A stretch of 64,000 nucleotides of DNA. It comes from Adiantum capillus-veneris. Taxonomy: Eukaryota; Streptophyta; Polypodiopsida; Polypodiales; Pteridaceae. Location of the stretch: contig CM043969.1 of assembly GCA_014529385.2 (NCBI GenBank), positions 34,302,446-34,366,445 of the forward strand, written 5' to 3'. Below, one piece after another: positions 12,101 through 21,903 of the stretch (position 1 is the first letter of the stretch; each line of letters opens with the position of its first letter). The translations under genes and the position numbers were made by a program. The notes beneath the pieces are model-generated. The model did not search any database and had not been told where the DNA came from. It saw only the letters and a list, made by a program, of their open reading frames with translations.

Positions 12101-12630
12101 AGAATTCATCATAGTTGAGGATCTGCATCTAATCCCCTTTCACCTTTACTGAAGACAATCTTATTTCGTTTAGTGATCTCCTTTATTTCCCGATCTAGAA
12201 TCCTTGAGCTTTCGTAAATAAATTCCTCTGCAAAATACTCCCACCGTGTGGGATATTCTTCTGCCAGTTCTTGAACCTGCTTTTTAAATTACGAGTTTAC
12301 AACCTCCTCAAAAGCTGCAATTATCCAATCTTCTGGAACATTTCGGCTTTTCATCATAGCTTCATAACATGCAATAAAACCTTCTGGATCATATCCCTGA
12401 AAAACATACTACTGCTCACATACAGCATCAAGTCCTAGCTCTATAGCATCATCAATCTGCTTTTTTAATTGCGCGGCTTTCACTTCCTGCAGACATCCCT
12501 GAACTAATTCCATCATTTTTGGCAAATCTACACCTGCTAAATTTTTATCAAATCCATTGGCACTAAAATCTTCAATAAACTAATTTAACTGTTCTGGCAT
12601 CTCCATCTTTACCTCCCACCCCGGCTCGTT

Positions 12631-12647
12631 TGGCGTCAAGTTCACCA
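12631..12647 (-). other. Element X candidate primer-binding site
   Basis: Four bases after the minus-strand LTR end (CCCCCGACA) comes TGGTGAACTTGACGCCA, beginning TGG as needed to pair with a tRNA CCA end. Element Y has TGGTGAACCCAACG at the same place. I do not assign the tRNA. Confidence 0.5.
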
Positions 12648-12651
12648 AAGA

Positions 12652-12699
12652 TGTCGGGGGATATGTGTTCGCTACGTGAGCCGGGCAGGCGCCGGGCCT
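12652..12699 (-). repeat. Element X 5' LTR, fragment 1 (with GGCCT target duplication of G)
   Basis: TGTCGGGGGATATG...GCGCCGGGCCT corresponds to the start of the X 3' LTR at 5,590-5,637. It ends in GGCCT (12,695-12,699), repeated at 21,621-21,625 on the far side of element G. Confidence 0.82.
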
Positions 12700-12944
12700 T
12701 GTGCGCTCCTTGCCGCACTGTCGAAGCAAGGGACTTGCCAATACACCGTGTGCGAGCCACAAACGGCTCCAAGCACACAACAAGCCTAAACTAGCAAGCT
12801 CAAGAAAACAAAGGGTGTGTCACTCACCGCTCTACGCTCGCCTTCGTGGTGGATTCCTCGCCGCAATGAAGAAGAAGCTGCAGTCGTGCCGCGCTCAACC
12901 GCTTCGCCGCCGTCGTGCCTTCGTAATGCTCGATCGCGCACACA

Positions 12945-12986
<42 letters not shown>

Positions 12987-13283
12987 AGGAGGTGAAGAAG
13001 AAGAAGAAGATGGAGATGGAGCAAGAGCACTCTTCAATTGCACAAATGAGAGAATGAGTAAAAATTAGGTTTAGTTGGCTTTTATAGGAGCTCACCCCAT
13101 TCACACTTGGGCGCCCATGCTTAACCAACTAATCCCTTGAATGTCCAAGTTAAAGTGCGCCTCTCATCGACGATCACTCTACCTTTCCCTATTGGACCGA
13201 CAAGCCCGGTACCTGACTCTACCAAATACATAATACGCGTCCATCGTAGGTGATAGGGTGTCCGTGTGCCGTGAGGGTTAACA
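12700..13283 (-). repeat. Element G 3' LTR
   Basis: This 584-bp LTR reads TGTTAACCCTCACGG...GCGCACA on the minus strand and pairs with 21,031-21,620. It contains adjacent (CT)n and (CA)n tracts near 12,950-12,988, whose lengths differ from the other LTR. Confidence 0.93.
13079..13086 (-). promoter_or_regulatory. TATA box in G 3' LTR
   Basis: TATAAAAG on the minus strand, identical in position to the 5' LTR copy at 21,416-21,423. Confidence 0.5.
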
Positions 13284-13297
13284 TGCCCCCCTTCCTG
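13284..13297 (-). other. Element G polypurine tract
   Basis: The minus strand reads AGGAAGGGGGGCA directly before the 3' LTR start TGTTAACC, the expected plus-strand primer position. Confidence 0.7.
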
Positions 13298-14910
13298 ATG
13301 TAGATTCCGTCCTCGGAAGCTATTGAGTTGAAGCTGGGTCGTCGAGGTGGAAGAGCATTTGAGATGAATGTCCTTAGCCTTCTTCAGTCACTGCAAAATC
13401 AAACAACATTGGCATAGTATTGCATTCTCTTAAAAAGCATATGCAGTTTTAGGTAGAAAAATTGATTGGTCAAAGAATTTCAAACAATTTGATAGCAATG
13501 AACATTAAATTGCAATGTAATCAAATGCATAAACAGATGTAAAGGTAAAAAATTAAACAAGTCTGGGGTCACTAATTTGACGGTCGAAAAGCACTAGAGA
13601 TCGAATATTAATACCATGGGTAAGCTTCTTAATTTTCAGTGGTCAATTAAGTTGTTTAATCGCGAGAGCCAAGTATTCATGTTCGAGGGCTGACTAGAGG
13701 CTATATCTAGAAAACCTTGTAGTTAAGCTACCATAAAAGGAATTTCTCATGAAATCATCGCCTGACTGATTACTTTTTCTTTGACCCCCCAAAGTCTTTT
13801 CACACTGATTCAATTTTGATGTGTGTGCTTATTTTGTATGCCTTGGGTTTTTTGCTTTTCAAGGAAAAGCGCCCACACTGGGAACCTCTAGGGCTCTAGT
13901 ACCATAGGCAATACATGTGAGTGAAGTACCAAATCAAGCTGAGATTTCTCTTCCAGCTTAAAATTTTACATTGTGGCACTTTGATTTTTTGCTTGTTCAT
14001 TTTCAACATTTAAATTTTGTAACTTTGGGGGGTCATATAACACTGTTACCCTCCCCAGGCTCATCACATTAGTAAACTCCCTTTATAATACTTAAGCTAA
14101 AGGTCACTAGGGTTAAGCCCACTAGAAAGCCCTAGTACATTTCATACAATGCTGCCTAAATCGGATTAAGAACCTAAGTAACCATTGCTTATTAGGAAGG
14201 CATTCCCCATGGTATTAAGAGAAGATTTCTAATACCTAGCTTGGTCAAACTAGCTTAGTCGGACTGCTTGATTTTTACACCTTAAACAAGTGATTATGAC
14301 AAAAGATTGCATTGAATTAAATGTTGGATACTAAGCCAATGCGCTGAATAGTATGCTACCAATCACAATCAAAGCAGACAAACATGGATGCAAAAAAGAT
14401 AAGGGCAATGCTAATGGACAAGAAACACCTGTTTGTGTTGATGGTCGCGCTTGATATGAAGTGTGAAAGAGAGAAAGGTTCCATGAAGGTCCAAATCCTA
14501 TCAATAGCAACACGCTCCTGTACACACTAGGAAACAAAAGGAATACCTCCAGGAGGCACATCAGTGGGAAAAGAGAACTTCGCTAATCTCTCAACTCTAA
14601 AACAGAAACACTCCTATCGTACTAATCTTACCTACCCTCCATCACTCAAGTGATGAGGATCAAAGGTGTTTTATGGCATAGGTTTCCGTTTCACTGTACT
14701 AGATGTGACATGTGTAGGTCTGAGTCAATGTTTTGACTTTAATGTGCATACTCGTTTGCTAATTGCTCTTGCTCTTTTTTTTTTTTTGTGAGTATAAAGC
14801 TTTATATGTACATTCCCTAAGATTGGAGATTAAGAGGTCAGGGAAAAAGGTTGAGAGGGAAACAAGTGAATAATGGATGTCAGCAAACACTCCCCCCTGC
14901 CTTGGGTAGA
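13298..14910 (-). other. Element G non-coding 3' internal region
   Basis: About 1.6 kb between the Gag-Pro stop and the purine tract. The longest minus-strand ORFs are under 80 codons and carry no RT, RNase H or integrase motif. In an autonomous element this is where pol would begin. The loss looks complete rather than decayed, as no pol relics are visible. Confidence 0.7.
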
Positions 14911-17900
14911 TCATACCGTTTGAAATGAGCTTGTCACCCTTTGAAACCAATTGTTCCAGTTGGTAATAGGTGAGGATTTTTGCCAGTAGTTTTCTATTAC
15001 CCTAGGTGCCTCGTCAAGTTGCAAGGGTGGTAAGGTACTCTCCCAGGATCGAACTTGAAGTGGTTCATTAGGTGATTCTTGAACACTGGGAGGTGTGGAT
15101 TCTTTTGTAGCTTCATAGAGGTTCACTACTATAGATGGAGGCTGTGTAGAAGCTTTTACCTCTATGGATGTATTACATGATGAGCTAGAAGCTTCATGGG
15201 ACTCCCCCCTTCCTGAGCTAGGTGGAACAAATCGTTCTTTCTTTGGTACCCAAACTAGCTCGGGAGCAAGTGTGTAGCATTCTATGATTTTTTCCTTTCC
15301 ACGATTATTGATTCGTTTTGGAGCTACGGGATTGGGCTCACTTGGGTCAGGTGATAGGTAAGAGCACAATCTACGTTTTGGCACCCAGATTTGATCATTT
15401 CCTTGATAGTAGCCTTGGGCTTCCAATAGTCGTTTAGGGATCCATCGCAACATTTTCTTACTTTTCTTGGAGCGATTGGTACGTTTCTTACAAGGCTTCT
15501 GTTTTTTAGCACTAGCTATGGTCACTAAAGAAGCTTTAGGGACCCACTTGTATGTTTTCTTCGTTACCTTAGGATGAGTCTTGTCGGAAGCGATATGCAT
15601 TGCTTGTAGCATATTTAAGGGTATACGCATTTCATCCCCCTCAGGTGTTACCCAGGTCGTCCCCCTATTTCCCCAAGTGTCTATGGTTGATGCTAGGTGG
15701 AGCCAATCCACATTGTCTGATTCCGTCATACCCGGTAACACATCCATGTAAGGAGAATCTTTGCCAATGTCTGTATCCTTCTTACAAGTGTAACAATATT
15801 GTAGTGGGGCCGAGTGAACTGTGGTGTCAGAGCGATGATCAATAATGGTTTTACTCCCTAAGGGGTGTACCTTACCAGTCACCAAATCCACTCTAAGGAC
15901 AGAGTCTTGGAATTGCAAATAGACATGATTTTTAGACCAATCGTGAACCATTTGTGCTTCCCTCATGAATGGTCGTCCTAAAATCATTTCATATGACATA
16001 AGGTGTTTAGAGAAATCCATTACAATGAACGTATGTCGTACCTTGTGTCCTAGAACTTTGATCTTAAGATCCTTGAGCATCCCCATAGGTTTGGCTATGG
16101 TACCATTTGCCATCTTTACCACAATGTTAGTAACACTGAGGCGGGGTTTTCCCATGGATTCCCAACAATCTTTTGTAACGATGCTAACTCCCGCACCACC
16201 ATCAAGAATTCCCTTTATAGTTAATCCCTTGGTAGTGATGGGTAGGGTCGCATTAGACTCGTCGCCTTCAAAATACTGCCCTAATTCGTTAATGGGTACC
16301 TCGATCACAGACTCGTGTCCATCTAAGTCAAGTGATTGCACATGATTTTCCTCATCAATCATAATCGAGTCAGGCCTATTTGGTTGTGCAAACTGCGGTA
16401 ATCCCGTTCGTAGCTCTCCGTTAAGGAATGCTCGAAGTGCAAGGAATAACTCAGGATCTCCATACAGCTTTGCTATGATCGTGGTTCGGACCTCAGAAGA
16501 CATGAAGTCCACTAGTTTGGCAACATTCATTGGCGTTTTGCAGGGTGTAGGTCCTTGACTAGGAACTGGTGAGGATGGAATCTCATATTCCTCAATGGGA
16601 TCAGGTATTCCTTCGTTAAACATCCTTTCCAACAAGAAAGGTGTATGCTCACTTTCTGATGTCCCGTCCTCACTCCCTTCTTGGATGATACTAGATATGG
16701 CTAACGGTCTATGGTTCACGTGGGGTGGATGAACTTGCGTGGGAAACACTGTGTCATGAATTTTGACATGCATGGGTTCTGGTTCTAGTTTCCTTTGAGT
16801 CTCCTCCACTAAACCTCTTAGATGTTTCACCTGCTTAATCTCGTCTACAGGGTTTGGGTACGTCCCAATCTTCTTTTTACGATTCTTCCCTTTTTGCCCC
16901 TGCGGTTTATCTTGGGGGTCTTGGATTGGATTTGGAAACACTTGTGGTGTTTTCAGAGGCTCTTTATGGTTTTCTCTCATTCGGTTTTCATTTGGTTCCA
17001 TGTTACGGTTTTCTTTGTCGGTCTTTCCCTTTGTGGTATTGGTTCTAGTCTCCATTGTCTCGACTGAATCTGAATCATCCTCGAGGTCATTCATATACAC
17101 GGGGTCATCTCCTGTTCCTATGTTTGTTTTGGAACTTGGCTTTGAATTTTCCGTATTCTGCGACTTCTTCCTTCGTGTCTTCTTTTTCTTTGCTTGGATA
17201 ACTGACGCGGTATCTCTCTCTTCGAGGATATGTCCTGGCCCTTGAAGCATGGACCGTGTAATCGCATAAGCGGGTGCGACGGGTGGTATTGGTGACGTCA
17301 CACTAGCAATTTCGACCAAATTCAGGGGTGTGATTTTAGGCGCATTTGGGTTATAGGGGCATTGGGCAATCAAGTGATCTATGCCACAACGATTACATGT
17401 GAGTATTGGCATTGCAGACGTGCTCCCTTGATTCACTTGCATCTGTGTAGCATTCTTTTGCAGCCTAATAGGGCACTCCGCTACTCGATGTGGTCCACCA
17501 CACTCGTAGCATTGAAGAGGTGGCCTCCTAGCCTGGGTGTTGATATTTTGACCTCTGGATGCGAGAGCAGCAGCTTGATAAACCGGCTTGACTTGTCCCC
17601 AACAATCTTCCATGTAGTATATAGGACATTCTTCCAATGTATCAAGTCCGTAGGCAATACTAGTGTCTATTTCCTCCTCACAACCATCTGCATAAGCGTT
17701 TGATGGCTCGCAACCCACTTGGTTCATAGGGGCGACTCTTGGATGCGGGGGCTGCGGTCCTAGCACAGGAGGTGGTAACGGTGTAGCTTGTACAACATTT
17801 TGAGATCTAGGGACCATGTGTTGCGGTAGTTGCTCAACAGGTGGAGTAGGCATCAATACAGGAGCTCGAGGCGCATCCGTCCAGGCTACAGGTGGTCTAT

Positions 17901-20091
17901 TTGCCATCATACGTTTGATCATTAAACAATCCTTAGCTTGGTGACCATACCTACCACATGCGTTGCAAGTTCCATTAAATTTTACTCTAAACGTAGGGCA
18001 CTCACTAGTGCTATGTGGACCTAAGCAAATGGAACACCATTGTTGCTCCCTTCTTGGATACATGTGACTATTTTGAGGGGGTCGATTATCCTTAAGAGAC
18101 TCTTGGATTGCCTTGGTGAGGTCTGTCAAGAATGTCTCAAATACCTTTGGCTCATTGGCAATGGGCTTTGCAGTCATGGGTTCATACTCAATGGCTTGTG
18201 AGCTAGTGGATCTCGTGCCGGTAGACACCCTCATGCCTGCTATCATCAAGTTGTCCTCTAATTGGATTGCATTGGCAGTGACATCTTCCCAGGTTGTGAT
18301 ACCTCTAATCACTAGTCCATTATAGATTCCTTCATTCCTCAACCCTCGAATGAATCGATCAAGCAGTTGGTTATTGTTGAAGCGCTCATTTACAGGACAA
18401 CGAGAGTTTAAGTGCTTTAGACGACTAATGAAGTCCCTTACTGACTCTCCTTCCTTACGTTCGGCCTTCTGTAGCTGAGATGCTACACCCCAAAGCACAC
18501 CTTCTCGTATGTACTCCTTTAGAAACAACCTTCGAAGGGTAGGGTAGATTGTTTTCTCGTCCACCCTTAGGGTCCTATACCAATCTCCAGCCTTCCCACT
18601 TAATGTCAAGCTTAAGGCATTGCACTTATGTAGTTCGTTGCGTTCCCCCAAGGAATCACATACTTGTTCAAACACTTCAATGTGTTTTCTAGCATCTTCG
18701 TCCCCATTGAATTTTTGCGTGAGTTTGGCAATTTGTACTGCCTTACTTCTAGGCTCTCTATCAGATGCATGACGCATTTTTTCCGCGATAGATCGACCTA
18801 TGGTTTGAGCAAACGCTGCCAAGTCACCTATGTGGGGAGGTAGGGCCGGTGGAGGTACTCTTGGAATCATATGTGGGAGAGGAACGGGTACCGGTCTTGG
18901 CATATGTGTGGATGATGCAGGATATGGAACATAACCGGGCATAGGTCCACTCGGATAAGAGCTAGGGAGCGGCACTCGAGGAGCATAACCAAGTGGTACA
19001 ATTGGAGGTGTGGGGGCCATGTGTGCATAAGGGGCTAGAGGCACATATGGTCGAGGCCCCATATTAGGTACTACGACACTAGGTAGTGGCACTGCGCTAA
19101 CCGTAGATGTCATCGGTACATTCTCTGTCAGGCTTACCCCTGGAGTGAGCACTGTGTTTTCCTTGATAGATGGTTGAGCCAAGTTAGGGAAGCTAAAGTT
19201 TTCGCTCGGAGGCTCAGATTGCATAGAGACCCCAGGTGAAATGACGTAAGATGGGTCCATGGGGCTCATTAGAGGAGTCTCCATTTGTGATAGAGTAGGC
19301 TGTTGAGCCTTGCTCGTATCCAGAAATCTCATGGGGCCAGTTGAGAGTATATTTACCCCTCGGTTTTGCCTTTCTGATTGAATAATGCCATGGATAACAT
19401 TACATATCATTTTCTGTTGATCTTCGATGCTCGTGGCACTAGAGATGGATTGTACAATCTCTATCCATCCTACATGGTAGGCGTGGCCAGAGTGTAGATC
19501 CGTCAACACTTCAGTGTGGAGGTCGTATGTCCAATGATCATTAATGAACAATCCTTCTAGAGTCGACGTGTTAACGGTTTCTTGTGAGGTAGAAGCAATG
19601 TTGCTCCCCGTGGTTTTACTTGTCACCAACGGTACTCTAGAGGGAACTTCTGAAGGAGGCAGCTCAACAGGGCCTTCTTGGTAAGAAGTTGGCAGGATAT
19701 CCACATGGACACTCTTTGGGGGTGTGGGGTCCACGTGCGATGTGAAAGGAGATTCCACTTCCCCACCCCCTTCGCGTGCTTCATCTGCATCAGGTTCCGA
19801 GCGAGTAGCTCTACCTAATGTTTCCATGAAACGGCTAAACATACTAGTACTAGGCTGTGGAGCTTCGGGAGGTGCATGGCCTTCTCTCTCAGTGTTTTGG
19901 GTAGGGTATGCTTCCATGATTTCTGAGTCGGAGGAGGAATCACTAGCGGCTATTTTAGGGTCTTGGGTGGTGCTACCTTGTGTCCCCGCTGAGGGTCTAG
20001 AGCTTATCGTGGATGGGTAATGGGTGTCCGTATGAACAGAGGCACCCTCAATATGCTCGTGTTCTAGCACCCGCCCAGAGCGTAAGTGCAT
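14911..20091 (-). CDS. Element G: intact Gag-protease polyprotein, 1726 codons
   Basis: An uninterrupted minus-strand ORF starting MHLRSGRVLEHEH. An acidic, Ser/Pro-rich N-terminus runs to about residue 440. A retrotransposon-gag domain spans about 447-610 (KLTQKFNGDEDARKHIEVFE, AGDWYRTL, RDFISRLKHLNSRCP). Four zinc knuckles follow: CSICLGPHSTSEC near 684, CNACGRYGHQAKDC near 708, CYECGGPHRVAEC near 860 and CNRCGIDHLIAQC near 898; only the second has the standard CX2CX4HX4C spacing, the others CX2CX3HX4C. A basic Lys-rich linker precedes a retropepsin at about 1275-1400 (GILDGGAGVSIV active-site loop, MILGRPFM). The last 300 residues are basic, then Ser/Pro-rich. It should assemble particles and process itself. 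It is very long for Gag-Pro and shows no stop, unlike every other element ORF here. Confidence 0.9.
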   Translation of the reverse strand: MHLRSGRVLEHEHIEGASVHTDTHYPSTISSRPSAGTQGSTTQDPKIAASDSSSDSEIMEAYPTQNTEREGHAPPEAPQPSTSMFSRFMETLGRATRSEPDADEAREGGGEVESPFTSHVDPTPPKSVHVDILPTSYQEGPVELPPSEVPSRVPLVTSKTTGSNIASTSQETVNTSTLEGLFINDHWTYDLHTEVLTDLHSGHAYHVGWIEIVQSISSATSIEDQQKMICNVIHGIIQSERQNRGVNILSTGPMRFLDTSKAQQPTLSQMETPLMSPMDPSYVISPGVSMQSEPPSENFSFPNLAQPSIKENTVLTPGVSLTENVPMTSTVSAVPLPSVVVPNMGPRPYVPLAPYAHMAPTPPIVPLGYAPRVPLPSSYPSGPMPGYVPYPASSTHMPRPVPVPLPHMIPRVPPPALPPHIGDLAAFAQTIGRSIAEKMRHASDREPRSKAVQIAKLTQKFNGDEDARKHIEVFEQVCDSLGERNELHKCNALSLTLSGKAGDWYRTLRVDEKTIYPTLRRLFLKEYIREGVLWGVASQLQKAERKEGESVRDFISRLKHLNSRCPVNERFNNNQLLDRFIRGLRNEGIYNGLVIRGITTWEDVTANAIQLEDNLMIAGMRVSTGTRSTSSQAIEYEPMTAKPIANEPKVFETFLTDLTKAIQESLKDNRPPQNSHMYPRREQQWCSICLGPHSTSECPTFRVKFNGTCNACGRYGHQAKDCLMIKRMMANRPPVAWTDAPRAPVLMPTPPVEQLPQHMVPRSQNVVQATPLPPPVLGPQPPHPRVAPMNQVGCEPSNAYADGCEEEIDTSIAYGLDTLEECPIYYMEDCWGQVKPVYQAAALASRGQNINTQARRPPLQCYECGGPHRVAECPIRLQKNATQMQVNQGSTSAMPILTCNRCGIDHLIAQCPYNPNAPKITPLNLVEIASVTSPIPPVAPAYAITRSMLQGPGHILEERDTASVIQAKKKKTRRKKSQNTENSKPSSKTNIGTGDDPVYMNDLEDDSDSVETMETRTNTTKGKTDKENRNMEPNENRMRENHKEPLKTPQVFPNPIQDPQDKPQGQKGKNRKKKIGTYPNPVDEIKQVKHLRGLVEETQRKLEPEPMHVKIHDTVFPTQVHPPHVNHRPLAISSIIQEGSEDGTSESEHTPFLLERMFNEGIPDPIEEYEIPSSPVPSQGPTPCKTPMNVAKLVDFMSSEVRTTIIAKLYGDPELFLALRAFLNGELRTGLPQFAQPNRPDSIMIDEENHVQSLDLDGHESVIEVPINELGQYFEGDESNATLPITTKGLTIKGILDGGAGVSIVTKDCWESMGKPRLSVTNIVVKMANGTIAKPMGMLKDLKIKVLGHKVRHTFIVMDFSKHLMSYEMILGRPFMREAQMVHDWSKNHVYLQFQDSVLRVDLVTGKVHPLGSKTIIDHRSDTTVHSAPLQYCYTCKKDTDIGKDSPYMDVLPGMTESDNVDWLHLASTIDTWGNRGTTWVTPEGDEMRIPLNMLQAMHIASDKTHPKVTKKTYKWVPKASLVTIASAKKQKPCKKRTNRSKKSKKMLRWIPKRLLEAQGYYQGNDQIWVPKRRLCSYLSPDPSEPNPVAPKRINNRGKEKIIECYTLAPELVWVPKKERFVPPSSGRGESHEASSSSCNTSIEVKASTQPPSIVVNLYEATKESTPPSVQESPNEPLQVRSWESTLPPLQLDEAPRVIENYWQKSSPITNWNNWFQRVTSSFQTV

Positions 20092-21005
20092 GTGCTTTTG
20101 ATACCCTAAGGTGTCAAAAAGCTGCTCTATGAGGCCTTGTGACTAGTTTTTAGCGTGTTTTTTGTTTGTTTTTTTGCTAGATTTTTTAGAGCGTGTCGTG
20201 GAATGGGCCGTGTGATAGCTCGAAACGAGCGTATCGGTCAGAGGGTCGTGCCGTGCTTTACAGCCCTCCGTTTGGTCACTCTATGTCCTCGGAATCCCTA
20301 AAACTGTCAATTTTCAGAAGGGAACTAGGCCCAAACTAGAAAGTCTAAGGGTGCAAGTGGGAAGAGAAAGGAGGAGAGTGGAGGACTTGTCCCACATGCT
20401 CTCATTCTCTCTTGAGGGAGTAGGGTATATATATAAGAGTGAGTCTAGTATATATCATAACACTGAGGATTGAGGCCTGGGCCTGGGCCTGGGCTTGGGC
20501 TTGGGCTTGGGCTTGGGAAAATGATCCCGATCCCGATCTATCTTTTATACAAACCAACCCGTCCGTTTTAAGAGTCACGTTTTTTATTTTCGAAAAATTT
20601 CACCGCCCGCTCGCTCGCGTTTTTAATTTCCGATTTTTTTTCCTTTTAAATATTTTTATTTTAAATTTTTTTTTTCAAAAACTTTTTTTTTTTCAAAAAA
20701 AACTTAATGCAGAAAATACAGAAATTAAATAAACGCAGAAATTGCAGAAAATGCAGAAAAAACGCAGAAATTGCAGCAAATTGACAGAAATGCAGAAAAT
20801 TGCAGAAATTGAAAAACGCCGAACTTGAAAATGCAGAAATTGCAGACATTGAAAAAACGCAGACAATAGCAGAAATTGAAACTTGACAGCAATTGCAGAA
20901 AACGCAAAAAACAGAAATCTTCCACACACTCCTTCCCTGCCTTTCCTATGATACAAATTGCACCACAAGGAAGCGTAAAGTGCTAACCGAGCTTAGTGTA
21001 GGGCA
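20092..21005 (-). other. Element G 5' leader with simple and minisatellite repeats
   Basis: The untranslated leader between primer site and ORF holds a hexamer run (CCTGGG/CTTGGG, 20,476-20,518). It also has an A-rich array of imperfect GCAGAAATT-type units (about 20,708-20,910) and T- and A-rich stretches (20,630-20,700). Packaging and dimerisation signals of LTR elements lie in this region, so the repeats may matter, but no function is shown. Confidence 0.6.
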
Positions 21006-21006
21006 T

Positions 21007-21025
21007 ATCCCCGGCAGCGGCGCCG
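21007..21025 (-). other. Element G primer-binding site, tRNA-Asp type
   Basis: The plus strand reads ATCCCCGGCAGCGGCGCCG. Its complement is close to the TGGCGCCGTTGCCGGGGAT primer site known from many plant Ty3/gypsy (Athila/Tat) elements and complementary to tRNA-Asp; two positions differ. A 5-nt spacer AGGCC separates it from the LTR. Confidence 0.75.
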
Positions 21026-21030
21026 GGCCT

Positions 21031-21281
21031 TGTGCGCTCCTTGCCGCACTGTCGAAGCAAGGGACTTGCCAATACACCGTGTGCGAGCCACAAACGGCTC
21101 CAAGCACACAACAAGCCTAAACTAGCAAGCTCAAGAAAACAAAGGGTGTGTCACTCACCGCTCTACGCTCGCCTTCGTGGTGGATTCCTCGCCGCGATGA
21201 AGAAGAAGTTGCAGTCGTGCCGCGCTCAACCGCTTCGCCACCGTCGTGCCTTCGTAATGCTCGATCGCACACACACTCTCC

Positions 21282-21323
<42 letters not shown>

Positions 21324-21620
21324 AGGAGGTGAAGAAGAAGAAGAAGATGGAGATGGAGCAAGAGCACTCTTCAATTGCACAAATGAGAGAATGAGTAAAA
21401 ATTAGGTTTAGTTGGCTTTTATAGGAGCTCACCCCATTCACACTTGGGCGCCCATGCTTAACCAACTAATCCCTTGAATGTCCAAGTTAAAGTGCGCCTC
21501 TCATCGACGATCACTCTACCTTTCCCTATTGGACCGACAAGCCCGGTACCTGACTCTACCAAATACATAATACGCGTCCATCGTAGGTGATAGGGTGTCC
21601 GTGTGCCGTGAGGGTTAACA
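21031..21620 (-). repeat. Element G 5' LTR
   Basis: 590 bp, about 99% identical by eye to 12,700-13,283 outside the CT/CA tract (21,283-21,323). On the plus strand it begins TGTGCGCTCC and ends GGGTTAACA. The GGCCT duplication follows. Confidence 0.93.
21416..21423 (-). promoter_or_regulatory. TATA box of G 5' LTR
   Basis: TATAAAAG on the minus strand in GCTCCTATAAAAGCC. It is a plausible core promoter for the G transcript, placing the start near 21,385-21,395 and leaving a repeat-rich R/U5. Confidence 0.55.
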
Positions 21621-21903
21621 GGCCTCTAACTGTGGGAGGTGTGAAAGAGAGAGAATAAGAACAACTGATAACTCTGGAAATCACCACAATCATCAATTAG
21701 TTGAATATTACTTTGAGTACAACTTAGTTTAGCCAAGGCGGGCTGTTAACAGCACCGTCACTTGGATCAACTGCTAACTAGGAGTTTAATCTCCCATTTA
21801 CAAGCTTAATCGGGCCGTTAACGACACCGGACTTAACAAAATGCTAATTCAATCTTTAACGGATGATGGTGATGGAAATTATCTCTTGTCGCTTTATCTG
21901 CTT
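21621..21903 (-). repeat. Element X 5' LTR, fragment 2
   Basis: Begins GGCCTCTAACTGTGGG and matches 5,633 onward of the X 3' LTR to TTATCTGCTT, where element A interrupts. It links the G and A insertions to one LTR. Confidence 0.85.

Larger units (their letters stand above)
8716..12606 (-). pseudogene. Element X: unrecognised conserved ORF, decayed and split by solo LTR E
   Basis: From ATG at 12,606 the minus strand reads MEMPEQLN, then through isolated stops (TAG, TAG, TAA) and one frame change near 12,120. Clear segments are LAGVDLPKMMELVQGC, YVFQGYDPEGFIACYE, RNVPEDWIIAAFEEVV, LAEEYPTRWEYFAEEF and ILNYDEF. Acidic tracts follow at 10,865-10,572 (EEDAIIDEFLSKYEGD) and, beyond solo LTR E, at 9,087-8,716 (DEEVEDDMDEYEDCF). 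Element Y encodes the same protein: FECYDPMGYLSCYE, LAREYADCWDYFKEA, VPNYKEFW and DEDGIIDAFL align in order. I do not recognise the family. No zinc knuckle, protease or RT motif is present. Without the insert it would be roughly 790 codons. Confidence 0.6.
12700..21620 (-). mobile_element. Element G: young LTR retrotransposon with Gag-Pro only
   Basis: G is an 8.9-kb insertion with LTRs 12,700-13,283 and 21,031-21,620 and a perfect 5-bp target duplication GGCCT. It has a tRNA-Asp-type primer site (21,007-21,025), a 1726-codon ORF on the minus strand and a purine tract at 13,284-13,297. By eye the LTRs differ at about four substitutions plus CT/CA repeat length, so insertion was recent. There is no RT, RNase H or integrase: 1.6 kb after the ORF is non-coding. 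Known parallels are gag-bearing non-autonomous LTR elements mobilised by an autonomous partner. Pol must be supplied in trans. Confidence 0.9.

Noticed and set aside
12700-21620. The 590-bp direct repeats as a segmental duplication
   Set aside because: TG...CA ends, a 5-bp target duplication, a tRNA-type primer site and a purine tract show they are LTRs of one element.
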